DNA from: Chloroflexota bacterium
GTDB taxonomy: Bacteria > Chloroflexota > Anaerolineae > B4-G1 > SLSP01
DNA length: 48,185 bases
Reading direction: 5' to 3'
Assembly: GCA_029555965.1 (NCBI GenBank)
Contig: JAKQHY010000028.1
Span: forward strand, 1 to 48,185
A program made the translations under genes and the position numbers. A model generated the notes under the pieces. That model was not told the origin of the DNA. It saw only the letters and a program-made list of their open reading frames with translations, and searched no databases. This document shows positions 7,975 through 15,820 of this stretch, piece by piece. Numbering within the stretch: position 1 is the stretch's first letter; each line of letters begins with the position of its first letter.

Positions 7975-9520
7975 ACGCCGGCATCACGCCATGCTTCTTC
8001 GGCGGGACGTGGCGCACTTGCTCGCGGAGCGTCCGCAGGGCGTTGATGAGGATGGGGCGGGTCTGCGCAGGTTCGATGACGTTGTCCAGAATGCCGCGTT
8101 CCGCCGAGTAGTACGGGTTGGCATAGCGGGTACGGTATTCGTCAATCAACTGCGCGCGGGCGGCGTCCGGGTCGGCGGCGGCTTCCAACTCGCGGCGATT
8201 CACCACGTTGACCGCCGCGTCCGGCCCCATCACGGCCATCTCCGCCGACGGCCAGCCGAAGTGCAGGTCGGCCCCCAGGCTTTTGCTGCCCATGACGATG
8301 TACGCGCCGCCGTAGCCCTTGCGGGTGACGACGGAAATCTGCGGCACGGTCGCCTCGACGTAGGCGTAGATGATCTTCGCGCCGTGGCGGATGATGCCGC
8401 CGTGCTCCTGCCCCACGCCCGGCAGGAAGCCCGGCGAATCGGCAAAGGTGATGAGGGGCAGGTTGAACGCATCGCAGAAGCGCACGAAGCGGGAAATCTT
8501 GTCGGAGGCATTGATGTCAATCGCGCCGGCCATCATCAACGGCTGCTGCGCGACGACGCCCACCGCCTTCCCACCCAGCCGCGCAAAGCCGACGAGCGCG
8601 TTCTGCGCCCAGTCTGCCTGCACCTCAAAGAAGCTATCCGTGTCCATCACGCTGTGGATGACGGTGCGCATGTCGTAAGGTTCGTTGGGCGCTTCCGGGA
8701 CGAGCGTGTTGAGCGCGGGCGCAGTGCGGCGCGGGTCGTCGGTGGGCGGGAGCGCCGGCGCGTCCTCGACGTTGTTGGACGGCAGATAGGAGAGCAGCCG
8801 ACGCGTCGTCGCCAGCGCGTTGTCCTCGTCCGTTGCCAGGAAGTGCGCTACGCCGCTCACGCTCGTGTGGATAGGCGCGACGCCGAGTCCCTGGTGGTCA
8901 ATCTCTTCTTTCGTGACGCTCTTCACTACGTCTGGCCCGGTGATGTACATCAGCGAGGTCTGGTCGGCCATGATGATGAAGTCGGTGAGCGCGGGGCTGT
9001 ACGACGCGCCGCCGGCGCACGGGCCGAGCATCACCGAAATCTGCGGGATGACGCCGGAGGCCAGCGCGTTCTGGCGGAAAATCTCGCCGTAGCCCTGGAG
9101 CGCGGCCACGCCCTCCTGGATGCGCGCCCCGCCGGAATCCAGCAGGCCGATGATGGGGACGCCGTTGCGCAGCGCCAGCTCTTGCACCTGCGTGATCTTG
9201 CGGGCGTGCGCCAGCGAGACCGAGCCGCCGTACACGGTGAAATCCTGCGCGTACACGCAGACCGCGCGCCCATCTATGGTTCCGTAGCCCGTCACGACGC
9301 CGTCGCCGGGGATGGCGTACATATCCTCCGGGTGCGCCAGCGTGAACGGCTGAAGCTCCTGGAACGAGCCGAAATCGAGCAGCGCCGCGATGCGCTCGCG
9401 CGCCGTCAGCTTGCCTTTGGCGTGCTGCTGCTCGACGCGCTGCGGCCCGCCGCCCTCCTGCGCCCGCGCCTGCCAGGTGCGCAATTCGGTCAAACGTGGG
9501 TTGTCTTCAGATATAGTCAC
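7973..9520 (-). CDS. mmdA: Acyl-CoA carboxyltransferase subunit (MmdA/PccB type)
   Basis: This cytosolic subunit moves the carboxyl group from a CoA thioester, probably methylmalonyl-CoA, to biotin. The 515-residue length and motifs are those of MmdA/PccB: KGKLTARERIAALLDFGSF, an N-terminal oxyanion-hole segment LLDSGGARIQEGV, MLGPCAGGASYSPALTDF, and a C-terminal GYGGAYIVMGSKSLGAD. The start is GTG at 9520 with GGAGGG upstream; the overlapping ATG at 9522 runs straight into TGA. It heads the anchor-carrier-GNAT-pump set. Without the Na+ pump genes it could be read as propionyl-CoA carboxylase beta, but no biotin carboxylase gene is present here. Confidence 0.92.
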   Translation of the reverse strand: MTISEDNPRLTELRTWQARAQEGGGPQRVEQQHAKGKLTARERIAALLDFGSFQELQPFTLAHPEDMYAIPGDGVVTGYGTIDGRAVCVYAQDFTVYGGSVSLAHARKITQVQELALRNGVPIIGLLDSGGARIQEGVAALQGYGEIFRQNALASGVIPQISVMLGPCAGGASYSPALTDFIIMADQTSLMYITGPDVVKSVTKEEIDHQGLGVAPIHTSVSGVAHFLATDEDNALATTRRLLSYLPSNNVEDAPALPPTDDPRRTAPALNTLVPEAPNEPYDMRTVIHSVMDTDSFFEVQADWAQNALVGFARLGGKAVGVVAQQPLMMAGAIDINASDKISRFVRFCDAFNLPLITFADSPGFLPGVGQEHGGIIRHGAKIIYAYVEATVPQISVVTRKGYGGAYIVMGSKSLGADLHFGWPSAEMAVMGPDAAVNVVNRRELEAAADPDAARAQLIDEYRTRYANPYYSAERGILDNVIEPAQTRPILINALRTLREQVRHVPPKKHGVMPA

Positions 9521-9535
9521 ATGCCCTCCAATTCA

Positions 9536-9617
9536 AGTAATGAGAAATGCGTAATAGGTAATGAGTGAATTCACTCATTACTCATTACCTCTTACTCATT
9601 ACTTCTTTCATCATTTC
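9536..9617. repeat. STRR heptamer hairpin (gtaatga words)
   Basis: Words gtaatgag and gcgtaat are followed by complementary ttactca words between the carboxyltransferase and ubiE. The complementary side runs into the ubiE stop codon. Confidence 0.8.
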
Positions 9618-10313
9618 TCACTTCTCACCCACCGCCGCCACCACCGTCCCCGCCATCAACGTCTGCCAGGCGACGGCGCGCAGGCCGGATTGCTGCATCG
9701 TATCGGCCAGCGCCTGGGGAGCGAGAAACTTTTGCACCGAGCGGGGCAGGTAGCGGTAGGCCGGCCAGTTGCCGGTCAGCAGCCCGCCGACGAGCGGCGG
9801 CAGGGTGAAAAAGTAGAGTTTGAACAGCCATTTCATCGGGAATCGCTGCGGCCAGGTCATCTCCAGGCAGACGACGCGCCCGCCCGGTTTGACCACGCGC
9901 ACTTGCTCGCGCAACGCCTGCGCCACATCCGGCACGTTGCGCAGCATAAACACAGAGGTCACGGCGTCGAAAGTATCGTCCGGGTAGGGCATCCGCAGCC
10001 CGTCGGCGGCCATCCAGGCGACGGTGCGGGCGGCGTCTTTGCCCTGCGCCTGCGCCAACATCGCCGGCGTCAAGTCCGCGCCGACGATGCGCAGCGCCGG
10101 GTCATGCCGCCGCGCCAACAGCGCCAGGTCGCCCGTGCCGGTCGCCACATCCAGCAGCCGCCCTTCCGCCGGAAGCTGCGCCAACTCAAGCGCGCGCCGC
10201 CGCCAGCGTTGATCCTGGCCCAGCGAGAGCAGCCGGTTGACGGCATCGTAAGAGCGCGCGATGCTGCGGAACATGGTTGGGATGGCGGAAGCCGGTTGTG
10301 TGTCTTGCGTCAT
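9618..10313 (-). CDS. menG: UbiE/MenG quinone-ring C-methyltransferase
   Basis: A 231-residue SAM-dependent methyltransferase of the UbiE/COQ5 family, acting late in menaquinone or ubiquinone synthesis. It shows MFRSIARSYDAVNRLLSLGQDQRWRR at the N-terminus (family hallmark), SAM motif LLDVATGTGDLALLA, and FDAVTSVFMLRNV. The usual C-terminal FRIA tail is replaced by GTVVAAVGEK written partly by repeat words. A candidate promoter lies about 85 bases upstream. It shares the strand with the decarboxylase operon and could be cotranscribed. An anaerobic-type bacterium would use it for demethylmenaquinone. Confidence 0.88.
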   Translation of the reverse strand: MTQDTQPASAIPTMFRSIARSYDAVNRLLSLGQDQRWRRRALELAQLPAEGRLLDVATGTGDLALLARRHDPALRIVGADLTPAMLAQAQGKDAARTVAWMAADGLRMPYPDDTFDAVTSVFMLRNVPDVAQALREQVRVVKPGGRVVCLEMTWPQRFPMKWLFKLYFFTLPPLVGGLLTGNWPAYRYLPRSVQKFLAPQALADTMQQSGLRAVAWQTLMAGTVVAAVGEK

Positions 10314-10399
10314 TGAAAAGTCCCTGACATAACCTAGCCCACGGATTCCTCACAAAAACCGTTCGGAATGACATGATCCCGTGGGCCTGGATTGGTTGC

Positions 10400-10405
10400 A
10401 TTATA
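10400..10405 (-). promoter_or_regulatory. Candidate -10 box upstream of ubiE/menG
   Basis: A perfect TATAAT on the minus strand lies about 87 bases before the ubiE start, with no good -35 at 17 bases. The remaining 10314-10500 spacer shows no gene. Confidence 0.4.
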
Positions 10406-10500
10406 GCCCCCTTCAAAGGGCATCCGTAGTGGGAACTGTCACTTTCGCAATGGAGAAGTTTCCCTGTCATTCACTGTGTGAAACGTCAAACACACCTGAG

Positions 10501-11010
10501 TTAGCGCAGGGCGCTTTCTATTTGTTCGAGGAATTGATCCACCGGGGCGCGAATTTCATCTGGAATCTCCACAGAAATCGGCACATCCATTTGCAGCCGG
10601 TAGGTCATGGAGATAGGGTAATCCATGTGCAAGGGGACGGTCAAATCATACTGAATCGGGATCACGGTGTCAATAGGGATAGCGACTTCCTGTTGGCCGA
10701 GCACCGGCAGGTTGAAATAGGTATTGACGGAGGTAGATAGCGGATACTCGATGTCCAGCGGCACGGTCAACGTCTGGCTGACCGGCACGACGGTGTTGAG
10801 GGGAATTTCCTGATCTATGTGAACCACTGTCTCAAACGGCTCTCTTCCCATCACCGCCACGCTGTTGCGGACGGAAGCCAGCACGTCCAGAGCGGCGCTA
10901 CGCGCCTTGAGCCAGGCCAAAATCAGCGCTCCATTAAACAGCAATAGGACCACCACCAAAACGCTCAACACCGTCAGCCACAGCTTGTATTTTGCCATTG
11001 GATTTTCCAT
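10501..11010 (-). CDS. Membrane-anchored hypothetical protein with internal duplication
   Basis: No family is recognised. One N-terminal transmembrane helix (about 8-34) is followed by an extracytoplasmic region without cysteines. This contains two related blocks: IPLNTVVPVSQTLTVPLDIE (about 70-89) and IPIDTVIPIQYDLTVPLHMD (about 111-130), each followed by YPxSxxxxxxxxVP. The alternating hydrophobic pattern predicts beta strands. A C-terminal helix (DEIRAPVDQFLEQIESALR) follows. ATG at 11010 is used; ATG at 10998 is an alternative. It stands alone between repeats. Confidence 0.65.
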   Translation of the reverse strand: MENPMAKYKLWLTVLSVLVVVLLLFNGALILAWLKARSAALDVLASVRNSVAVMGREPFETVVHIDQEIPLNTVVPVSQTLTVPLDIEYPLSTSVNTYFNLPVLGQQEVAIPIDTVIPIQYDLTVPLHMDYPISMTYRLQMDVPISVEIPDEIRAPVDQFLEQIESALR

Positions 11011-11047
11011 TTTATCTTACCCCTAAGTTTTCTGCCAAGAGATTTTT

Positions 11048-11132
11048 AACGCAAAGACGCTAGGTCGCAAAGACGCCAAGAATTTTAAATCAAAATTTCA
11101 ATTTTAGTTCTTTTCCTCTGCGTCTTTGCGTT
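11048..11132. repeat. Inverted repeat of cgcaaagacg words
   Basis: aacgcaaagacg and cgcaaagacgcc form the left arm; the right arm ctctgcgtctttgcgtt is complementary. It resembles the word hairpins at 28887 and 14336. Confidence 0.75.
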
Positions 11133-11144
11133 ACTCTTTGATTC

Positions 11145-11990
11145 CTACAGAGCCTTAAACGCTGCCGCGATCTCCCGCAGCACACCCGGCGTGCGCCAGA
11201 CCAGCACGTCCACCTGCACCGCCGCCGCCCCCAGGCTGATGCACGTCAGCGCGTCCGCGGGGGACGCGACGCCGCCGCAGGCGATGATGGGGACGTGGAG
11301 CTGGTTTGCGCCGGGCGCGGCAAAGCGCGCGAGCACGTTGAGCAGCAGCGGGAACACCGCCGGCCCGTAGAGCCGCCCGCGCATCAACCGCGTCCCGGAT
11401 TCGGCCTTGTCCTCCGGCGCATCGGGTAGAGGCAGCACCGCGCGCGGCGGTGCAGTGAGTGTGAGCGCGTCGGCCCCGGCCTCCACCAGGCGCGGCGCGA
11501 GCGCGTCCACCCGGCTGAAGGGGACTTGCACGATAAGCGGCAGGCCGCTATCCTGCGCGGCGTGCAGCAGTTCCACGGCCTTATCCTCGCTGACGTTTTC
11601 CGCCAGCCCCAGCTCGATCCCGCCGACGCCACGCGCCGCCGACAGCAGCACGGCGGCCTTGCTCGTCTCGGCGGGCGTGGTGGCGACTAAATGCGGGATC
11701 ACGGGGACGGGCGAACGTTCCCAGTATTTGCCGTACTGGCGGAGGATGGCTTTCGCGCCCGCGTTGGGCAAGCCGGTGTGGAGAAGCACCTGCTCGCCGC
11801 GCGTCAAAATCCGCTGGCCCTGCGCGACGTTGCGCGGGCGCAGGCTGATGGGATTCGTCACCAGCGCGCCCAGCACACCCTCTTCCAACAGGTCGCGGTA
11901 CACATCGCCATAGCCGAAAACGCCCGCCGCCGGCATCACCGGCGTGGGTAACGAAAGACCGTACTTGTGGGTGGGAGCGAGTTCAATCAT
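11145..11990 (-). CDS. Dihydroorotate dehydrogenase-like (PyrD-type) TIM-barrel flavoprotein
   Basis: The fold and size (281 residues) are those of class 1 PyrD: N-terminal LPTPVMPAAGVFGYG, TNPISLRPR, and C-terminal IIACGGVASPADALTCISLGAAAVQV, which is the FMN phosphate site. The catalytic loop that normally reads NxSCPN is replaced by ELGLAENVSEDKA, so the active-site Cys and its Asn are missing. The neighbouring PyrK-like protein supports a 1B-type complex, but the missing base makes dihydroorotate oxidation doubtful. It may be a divergent enzyme acting on another substrate. Confidence 0.75.
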   Translation of the reverse strand: MIELAPTHKYGLSLPTPVMPAAGVFGYGDVYRDLLEEGVLGALVTNPISLRPRNVAQGQRILTRGEQVLLHTGLPNAGAKAILRQYGKYWERSPVPVIPHLVATTPAETSKAAVLLSAARGVGGIELGLAENVSEDKAVELLHAAQDSGLPLIVQVPFSRVDALAPRLVEAGADALTLTAPPRAVLPLPDAPEDKAESGTRLMRGRLYGPAVFPLLLNVLARFAAPGANQLHVPIIACGGVASPADALTCISLGAAAVQVDVLVWRTPGVLREIAAAFKAL

Positions 11991-12000
11991 AGTTAAAAAA

Positions 12001-12073
12001 GTAAGGAGTAAGGAGTAAGAAGTAATGAGTAAAGAGACTCATTACTCATTTCTCATTACCCATCACTCATTTC
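12001..12073. repeat. STRR heptamer hairpin (gtaagga/gtaatga words)
   Basis: aaggagt and aatgagt heptamers are followed by complementary cattact and catttct words between the PyrD- and PyrK-like genes. The complementary arm contains the PyrK-like stop codon. Confidence 0.85.
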
Positions 12074-12824
12074 CTATCTCCAAAAGATCGAATACCGGCC
12101 CGTCCGTGCAAACGTGCTTTTCGCCGTGACGGGTGGGGATGCGGCAGACGTCGCACGCGCCGACGCCGCACGGCATTTCGGTGTGGACGAGGGCTTGGGC
12201 GAAGTGAGCGGTGGGCTGCAAGCGCGCTTGCCGCACCAGCCCGGCCAACGCCGGGTAACGCTCACGCCTACACGCGAGGCACAGCCATTCCGTCCACGCG
12301 ATCAACTCTGCCAGCAGCGGGCCGATGCGCTCTTGCCCGGCGGGGGCCGGCTCCTGGGATTCCAACGGGCCGAGATAGCCGACCGAGCCATCCAGCGTGA
12401 CCAGGAGCAGTTCCACCGCCGGCGGGAGGCTATCGGGCGCGGGCATTCGGGCGCGCGTCGGACCTTCGACGACGAGGGTGACGGCGGGGGCCGCGTTGAG
12501 CAAGGGGCGCAGCACCGACAGCTTGTCGGCTTCGGCGATCAGCAACAGCCGCTGCACCCGATCCAGGCGGAAGCCGTTCCCCAGAGGACCGAGCAAGTCC
12601 ACCGACGCGCCGGGCAGCAGCCGGGTGATCGGGTGTCCGCGCGGCGTCAGCGCCGTGAAGCCGTCCGCGTCCACGTCCGCCGGGAACAGCGCCTCCCGCA
12701 ATGGGCCGCCGCATTCCGCCAGCACATACTGCCCCGCGCGCGGCGGCTGGGCCACATCCAACCGCACCGCCCAATGCGGCGGGGAAGGGAGGGCAAAACG
12801 GAAAGTGGCGGTTTGTTGTTTCAT
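12063..12824 (-). CDS. PyrK-like electron transfer subunit (FAD/[2Fe-2S])
   Basis: This 253-residue protein follows the PyrK layout: an FAD-binding barrel with RAGQYVLAECGG and TPRGHPITRLLPGASVDLLGPLGNGF, an NAD domain, and a C-terminal [2Fe-2S] segment MPCGVGACDVCRIPTRHGEKHVCTDGPVF with the four cysteines. It would pass electrons from the PyrD-like flavin to NAD+. The start ATG overlaps the stop of the dihydrolipoyl dehydrogenase (TAATG), so the pair is translationally coupled. The NAD domain lacks a clear GGG motif (LLLIAEADKLSVL instead), so the NAD role is uncertain. Confidence 0.82.
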   Translation of the reverse strand: MKQQTATFRFALPSPPHWAVRLDVAQPPRAGQYVLAECGGPLREALFPADVDADGFTALTPRGHPITRLLPGASVDLLGPLGNGFRLDRVQRLLLIAEADKLSVLRPLLNAAPAVTLVVEGPTRARMPAPDSLPPAVELLLVTLDGSVGYLGPLESQEPAPAGQERIGPLLAELIAWTEWLCLACRRERYPALAGLVRQARLQPTAHFAQALVHTEMPCGVGACDVCRIPTRHGEKHVCTDGPVFDLLEIGNE

Positions 12825-14254
12825 TAAATTGTATGGATAGGCTTGCCAAACACCCCATGCGCGGCTTCCATCAACGCTTCGTTCAGCGTCGGGTGGGCGT
12901 GGACGGTGCGGGCGATTTCGTCGGGCGTGAGTTCGGCGACGTGGGCGAGCACGAGTTCGGGCAGCAGTTCGGTGGCCTCCGGGCCGACGATGACGGCGCC
13001 GACGATCTCGCCGCTGGCTTCTTCCGCGACGATCTTCACGAATCCGGCATTCTCACCCAATCCCAGGGCCTTGCCGTTCGCCAGGAAGGGGAATTTGCTG
13101 ACGCGCACTTGCCGCCCCTGTTCTTTGGCCTTCGCCTCAGAAAGGCCGAAGGAGGCGACCTGCGGCGAGGTGTACGTGCCGCGCGGCATCTGCCCCACGT
13201 TGAAAGGCTTCGTCTTATGCCCGGCGATGGTTTCCACCGCCAGCAGCGCCTGCGCCGAGGCGACGTGCGCCAGCGGCAGCAGCCCGTTCAGGTCGCCGAT
13301 GGCGTAGATGTTGGGGACGGTCGTGCGCATGAAGTCATCCACCTTGACCCAGCCGCGATTGGTCTCCACGCCCACCTCTTCCAGCCCCAGGCCGTCGCTG
13401 TTGGGGCGGACGCCGGTGGCGCACAGGGCGATCTCGGCTTCGAGCGTCTGCTCGCCCTTCGGCCCGGTCACGCGCACGCTGACGCCGTTCTCGGTGTTGG
13501 TGATACTTTCCAGCCGGGTGGACGTGAGCGCCTTGATTTTCATCCGCCGCAGCGCGCGGCCCAACTCGTTGGCGACTTCCGGGTCCTCGCTCGGCAAAAT
13601 CTGATCCATCATTTCGACCACGGTGACGTCGCAGCCGTAGGAGTTCCAGACGGTGGCAAATTCCAGCCCAATCGGTCCGGCGCCGATGATGACGGCGGAC
13701 TTGGGCAGCGCGCGCCGCGCCAGCGCATCCCGCGCCACGAGCACCCGCTCGCCATCCACCACGACGCCAGGAATGACCGCCGCGTGCGCCCCCGTCGCCA
13801 GAATGACGTTTTTTGCCATCACCCTTTGCGTTCCGCCTTCGTTCAACGTCACTTCAACCGGCAGGTCTCCCCCTTTCCCTTTCTCCCCCTCTCCTTGTCT
13901 CAGCTTCGCCACGCCCCAAATCACGTCAATATGATTGCCCTTCATCAGCGCTTCCACGCCTTTGACGAGCCGGGCGGAGATTTTGCGGCTGCGGTCCACT
14001 GCCGCGCCGTAATCCAGCGTGACGGCCTCCGCGCTGAAGCCGAACTCCTTGCCGCCTTCCGTGACCAGGCGGGCGACTTCGGCGTTGCGGAGCAGCGCTT
14101 TGGTGGGGATGCAGCCCCAGTTGAGGCAGACGCCGCCCAGGTGTTCGCGCTCGACCAGGGCGACCTTCAACCCCAGTTGCGCGGCGCGGATCGCGGCGAC
14201 GTACCCCCCGGGGCCGGCGCCAATCACAACGATGTCGTAGATTGATTCGGTCAT
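12824..14254 (-). CDS. lpdA: Dihydrolipoyl dehydrogenase
   Basis: A FAD flavoprotein that reoxidises lipoyl groups of 2-oxoacid dehydrogenase or glycine-cleavage complexes, or feeds NADH to a partner. It opens YDIVVIGAGPGGYVAAIRAA, has the redox disulfide GGVCLNWGCIPTKALL, a second dinucleotide site AVIIGAGPIGLEFA, and the C-terminal HAHPTLNEALMEAAHG catalytic His-Glu. ATG at 14254 has AAGGAG upstream, giving 476 residues. A low-complexity insert GEGEKGKGGD (about 128-145) is unusual. No lipoyl-complex genes lie nearby; coupling to the PyrK-like gene hints at an electron-transfer role. Confidence 0.92.
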   Translation of the reverse strand: MTESIYDIVVIGAGPGGYVAAIRAAQLGLKVALVEREHLGGVCLNWGCIPTKALLRNAEVARLVTEGGKEFGFSAEAVTLDYGAAVDRSRKISARLVKGVEALMKGNHIDVIWGVAKLRQGEGEKGKGGDLPVEVTLNEGGTQRVMAKNVILATGAHAAVIPGVVVDGERVLVARDALARRALPKSAVIIGAGPIGLEFATVWNSYGCDVTVVEMMDQILPSEDPEVANELGRALRRMKIKALTSTRLESITNTENGVSVRVTGPKGEQTLEAEIALCATGVRPNSDGLGLEEVGVETNRGWVKVDDFMRTTVPNIYAIGDLNGLLPLAHVASAQALLAVETIAGHKTKPFNVGQMPRGTYTSPQVASFGLSEAKAKEQGRQVRVSKFPFLANGKALGLGENAGFVKIVAEEASGEIVGAVIVGPEATELLPELVLAHVAELTPDEIARTVHAHPTLNEALMEAAHGVFGKPIHTI

Positions 14255-14284
14255 ACTAAACTCCTTCGTTTGGGTAAAAATCCT

Positions 14285-14496
14285 TCTCAACGGATTGAAC
14301 GGAATCTAACGGATATTGTAGTGGTCAGGGACATGTTTCACCGCAGAGGCCGCAGAGAGCGCAGAGTTTTTTATAATTTCTCAGCGTCCTCAGCGATCTC
14401 TGCGGTGAAAAGCGGCGTCATTTTGGCGGCACTATGGACTTGACCACTGTAGAATCTAACGGATATTCTTCCGTTGAATCCGTTCAATCCGTTGAG
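14285..14496. repeat. STRR-type hairpin split by an insertion
   Basis: Left words caacggattgaacggaa (14289-14304) and right words ttccgttgaatccgttcaatccgttgag (14469-14496) are complementary. They are separated by the 134-bp element at 14318-14451. Removing that element and one copy of its flanking repeat restores one continuous hairpin. Confidence 0.8.
14318..14451. mobile_element. 134-bp MITE-like insertion with 16-bp flanking direct repeats
   Basis: The ends gtagtggtca (14318) and tgaccactgta (14441) form short terminal inverted repeats. The element is flanked by an exact direct repeat gaatctaacggatatt at 14302-14317 and 14452-14467. Inside lies another inverted repeat, tttcaccgcagag (14336-14348) with ctctgcggtgaaa (14398-14410). 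No gene is inside. Confidence 0.65.
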
Positions 14497-14518
14497 GTTA
14501 TTTTTTGGGGAGTCAGGG

Positions 14519-15301
14519 CTACTTTTTAAAGAGATCGTTGGTCTTTATATACGATATGGCGCGTGAAGGCGACTTCCCCTGCAAATAGTTACAGAAAAAC
14601 TCTACGCCACTCTCTTCTGAAACCATGTGACCGGTCATAATGAGCGCCTTCCTCAATCCCATCTGATGAGCGTCATGCACGTATTCGACCAATTCCCATT
14701 CATGGGTCTCGCCCGTGATGAGGACGCAGTTTTCATAGCGGTTGAGGAGTTTGACGCCGTTTTCCATCATCATGAAACCCCAACTGGTCAGAACGTTGTC
14801 GTAGGCGACATCTTTGTCGCCGATGTATTTGAGGGCCGCCGGTTCGAGCGCTGCTTCCAGTTCGCCGATCATCTGTCCCAGCGTGACGCCGGGCATTTTG
14901 AAGGCTTTGAAGGTCTCGTCGGTGCGATAGGCTTCCCAGTGCAAGCGGTGCGCCATACCCAGCGCGATGTAATCCAACCTGGGATGGTGCAGGTTGTCGT
15001 GCAGGTGGAAGACACACAGCCGGTGCTCCCTCAAATAGGCCTCCTTAGCCAGGTAGACCGGGTCGTTGAGGAGCGACTGGAATTGATGGTGATGGTTGTA
15101 GAATAACGGCTCGTGGGTGATGATGAGGTTACAGTCGCGCCTGACCGCTTCTTCCAGGACTGCCTGGGTCGCCATCATGGTGACGGCGACATTTTTCAGT
15201 TCGTCGTTGGGATTGCCGTAGAGGAAATCGTCAATCGCCGTTTCTCTCCACGCGACGCCGAGGGAGGTTTTTAGCCGGTTGATAAATGCCTGGATGGTCA
15301 T
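14519..15301 (-). CDS. Nif3-like dinuclear metal-centre protein
   Basis: A 260-residue member of the NIF3/DUF34 family, hexameric proteins binding two metal ions; some act as GTP cyclohydrolase I-type enzymes, but most roles are unproven. Metal-binding features are visible: LIITHEPLFYNHHH (about 58-71), the FHLHDNLHHPRLD segment near residues 98-110, and the C-terminal GHMVSEESGVEFF, where Nif3 proteins have GHxxSE. ATG at 15301 is the only sensible start. It lies on the minus strand between an STRR region and a DUF3592-like gene. Confidence 0.85.
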   Translation of the reverse strand: MTIQAFINRLKTSLGVAWRETAIDDFLYGNPNDELKNVAVTMMATQAVLEEAVRRDCNLIITHEPLFYNHHHQFQSLLNDPVYLAKEAYLREHRLCVFHLHDNLHHPRLDYIALGMAHRLHWEAYRTDETFKAFKMPGVTLGQMIGELEAALEPAALKYIGDKDVAYDNVLTSWGFMMMENGVKLLNRYENCVLITGETHEWELVEYVHDAHQMGLRKALIMTGHMVSEESGVEFFCNYLQGKSPSRAISYIKTNDLFKK

Positions 15302-15322
15302 GAATCCTCCGAAGTTTAATCG

Positions 15323-15721
15323 CTATCCGAAGAACAATGTTGATAAAAAACCTATCCCCACACAGCACAAGAGGATCGGCATCCCCCATATATACTCCCA
15401 CGAAAACACAAAGGCTCTCGTGGGAGTGCGATAGTCATAGCGCACGACCACTTCCTGCCCTACGTAGAAGGTTGCTCCCATTAGGGTGGATGCCCATGGG
15501 GCCACCTGAAACCTGACACGCCTACCCTGATGCGGTTTGAAGGCGATCTTTATCTTTCTACGCAATCTCCCATTATATTCCCTCTCTGTCTTGCAAATTT
15601 CCACCGTCCCCACACTGATCATCGAGTGTCTGAGAAAATCGTACCGGTCATAGCCCAGATAAAGCCCCCAACCTAGCACAATGATCCCAATAATAACGTT
15701 TATGAACTGATGACCATCCAA
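15323..15721 (-). CDS. DUF3592-like membrane protein
   Basis: Two transmembrane helices (about residues 7-25 and 110-130, counted from the TTG start) flank a beta domain: SVGTVEICKTEREYNGRLRR...GATFYVGQEVVVRYDYRTPTRAFV. This G-x-V...VG..V.V.YDP-like pattern is that of DUF3592, whose function is unknown. The frame is open to 15796, but TTG at 15721 has GGAGGGAG upstream and starts just before the first helix. It is AT-richer than genes further left and may be the edge of the island. Confidence 0.65.
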   Translation of the reverse strand: MDGHQFINVIIGIIVLGWGLYLGYDRYDFLRHSMISVGTVEICKTEREYNGRLRRKIKIAFKPHQGRRVRFQVAPWASTLMGATFYVGQEVVVRYDYRTPTRAFVFSWEYIWGMPILLCCVGIGFLSTLFFG

Positions 15722-15820
15722 GCGGGTCTCCCTCCTCTGAAAATAGCAAATAGCAAATGGCGAAGTAACGCAAACTTCAGTTTGCTGGTTTACCAACGTA
15801 CCAACTACAGTTTGTGTTAC

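Noticed and set aside
7991-9568. Long plus-strand reading frame opposite the carboxyltransferase (similar ones at 12701-14245 and 37736-38953)
   Set aside because: GC-rich antisense shadows with His/Arg-rich composition and no recognisable motif.
10314-10500. Riboswitch or small RNA in the menG leader
   Set aside because: Only a -10 box and short hairpins are visible; no known riboswitch pattern is recognised.
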